Below, one piece after another: positions 5,791-6,236 of a DNA stretch of 6,236 nucleotides. Under the pieces are notes generated by a model. That model saw nothing but the letters and a program-made list of their open reading frames with translations. It did not search any database and was not told the DNA's origin. The stretch covers positions 1 to 6,236 of the forward strand of contig JAUXBI010000106.1 of assembly GCA_030619435.1 (NCBI GenBank), written 5' to 3'. This DNA is from Syntrophaceae bacterium (lineage in GTDB: Bacteria > Desulfobacterota > Syntrophia > Syntrophales > UBA2210). Numbering within the stretch: position 1 is the first letter of the stretch; every line of letters begins with the position of its first letter. Made by a program: the position numbers and the translations under genes.

Positions 5791-6236
5791 TTCAGAATCA
5801 TACCCTTCTTTCTCTTAAAATAGTCAAAAATTCTTTGTCCTTTTAACCTGTTGTTCGCAATCTCAATATCTATCAGTTCCAACCAGCCGTCCGAACTCCT
5901 GATGTAGATGTTCTCCCCTTCTGCATCTACGGTGCCTTTTGCCGAATCTGAGTTGTCCCGCTGTTCAGGTTTCCCCCACCAGATTAACAGTTTTTCCCCG
6001 TCGGGAAGGAGCGTAAAAGCCCCCGGATAGGGATCGGTCACGGCCCTTATGAGATTGTATATCTTCAGGACAGGCCAATCCCAGTCTATTTTTCCATCTT
6101 TCGGCCGTCTGCCGCCATAATAATTTCCTGAACTCAAGTCCTGAGCAATGCGTGGAGCCGTACCGTTCTTTATCAGAGGCAGAAGCTCTGAAAGAAGTTC
6201 TTTCGCGCATCCGCAAAGCTTTCCGTAGAGTGTAAA
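5787..6236 (-). CDS. arnA: ArnA-type UDP-Ara4N formyltransferase, C-terminal part (start outside window)
   Basis: The open frame runs unbroken from the right edge to a TGA at 5789-5787, giving 149 visible residues. The visible protein matches the middle of E. coli ArnA: the end of the catalytic formyltransferase domain (FTLYGKLCGCAKELL..PLIKNGTAPRIAQ) and then the C-terminal subdomain with YYGGRRPKDGKIDW, IYNLIRAVTDPYPGAFT, KLLIW and SSDGWLELIDIE. The enzyme N-formylates UDP-4-amino-4-deoxy-L-arabinose using 10-formyl-tetrahydrofolate. The catalytic Asn-His-Asp part lies beyond the window, so activity cannot be judged. A TTG-initiated start at 6137 is not the true start because family similarity continues upstream of it. 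The final residues KRKKGMILK replace the linker of the fused enzyme, and the stop overlaps the start of the decarboxylase gene by 4 bp. A generic methionyl-tRNA formyltransferase is less likely given the arn neighbours. Confidence 0.88.
   Translation of the reverse strand, partial: FTLYGKLCGCAKELLSELLPLIKNGTAPRIAQDLSSGNYYGGRRPKDGKIDWDWPVLKIYNLIRAVTDPYPGAFTLLPDGEKLLIWWGKPEQRDNSDSAKGTVDAEGENIYIRSSDGWLELIDIEIANNRLKGQRIFDYFKRKKGMILK

Noticed and set aside
5787..6137. Short stand-alone 116-aa protein starting at TTG 6137
   Set aside because: The same frame stays open to the window edge, and the 33 upstream residues match ArnA, so this is the interior of a longer gene.
5965..6216. Minus-strand ORF of 83 aa starting MRMRERTSF
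   Set aside because: It is an alternative frame within the formyltransferase coding region; the correct frame there matches ArnA continuously to the window edge.

Overview
The window reads as chromosomal DNA from a Gram-negative (didermic) bacterium. Two gene groups converge, with a non-coding repeat cluster at the left edge. The Ara4N (4-amino-4-deoxy-L-arabinose) lipid A genes imply an outer membrane with LPS. The NtrY/NtrX-type pair and the general codon and sequence style suggest Desulfobacterota (former Deltaproteobacteria) or a near relative. That placement is an inference from gene type only, because no rRNA or other taxonomic marker is present.

Layout. (1) Positions 1-306 contain no gene. 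They hold two tandem copies of a 141-bp composite repeat (A-B-A type, about 85% identical by hand alignment), each made of small hairpin-forming elements, followed by about 40 bp of unique sequence. (2) Positions 307-3882 on the + strand are a two-gene operon. It encodes a four-TM NtrY-like sensor histidine kinase with HAMP and PAS domains, then a full-length NtrX/NtrC-type sigma-54-dependent response regulator with an intact GAFTGA motif. (3) Positions 6236-3894 on the - strand are the downstream part of an arn operon, read right to left: the C-terminal part of an ArnA-type formyltransferase (its start lies beyond the right edge), an ArnA-type UDP-glucuronate decarboxylase, and the ArnD deformylase. 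All three overlap or nearly overlap, as expected for one transcript.

How the genes work together. The kinase is predicted to sense a periplasmic or membrane signal and phosphorylate Asp53 of the regulator. The regulator would then activate sigma-54 promoters that lie outside this window. The arn genes supply three steps of Ara4N synthesis for lipid A modification: oxidative decarboxylation of UDP-glucuronate, N-formylation of UDP-Ara4N, and deformylation of the undecaprenyl-phosphate-linked sugar. That pathway normally confers resistance to cationic antimicrobial peptides and polymyxin. The two operons end only 11 bp apart, tail to tail. Nothing in the sequence proves that the two-component system controls the arn genes.

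The protein-coding part is conventional. The least ordinary features are the repeat cluster, whose hairpin stem shows a compensatory base change between copies, and the separation of the ArnA domains (one protein in E. coli) into two genes joined by an ATGA overlap.
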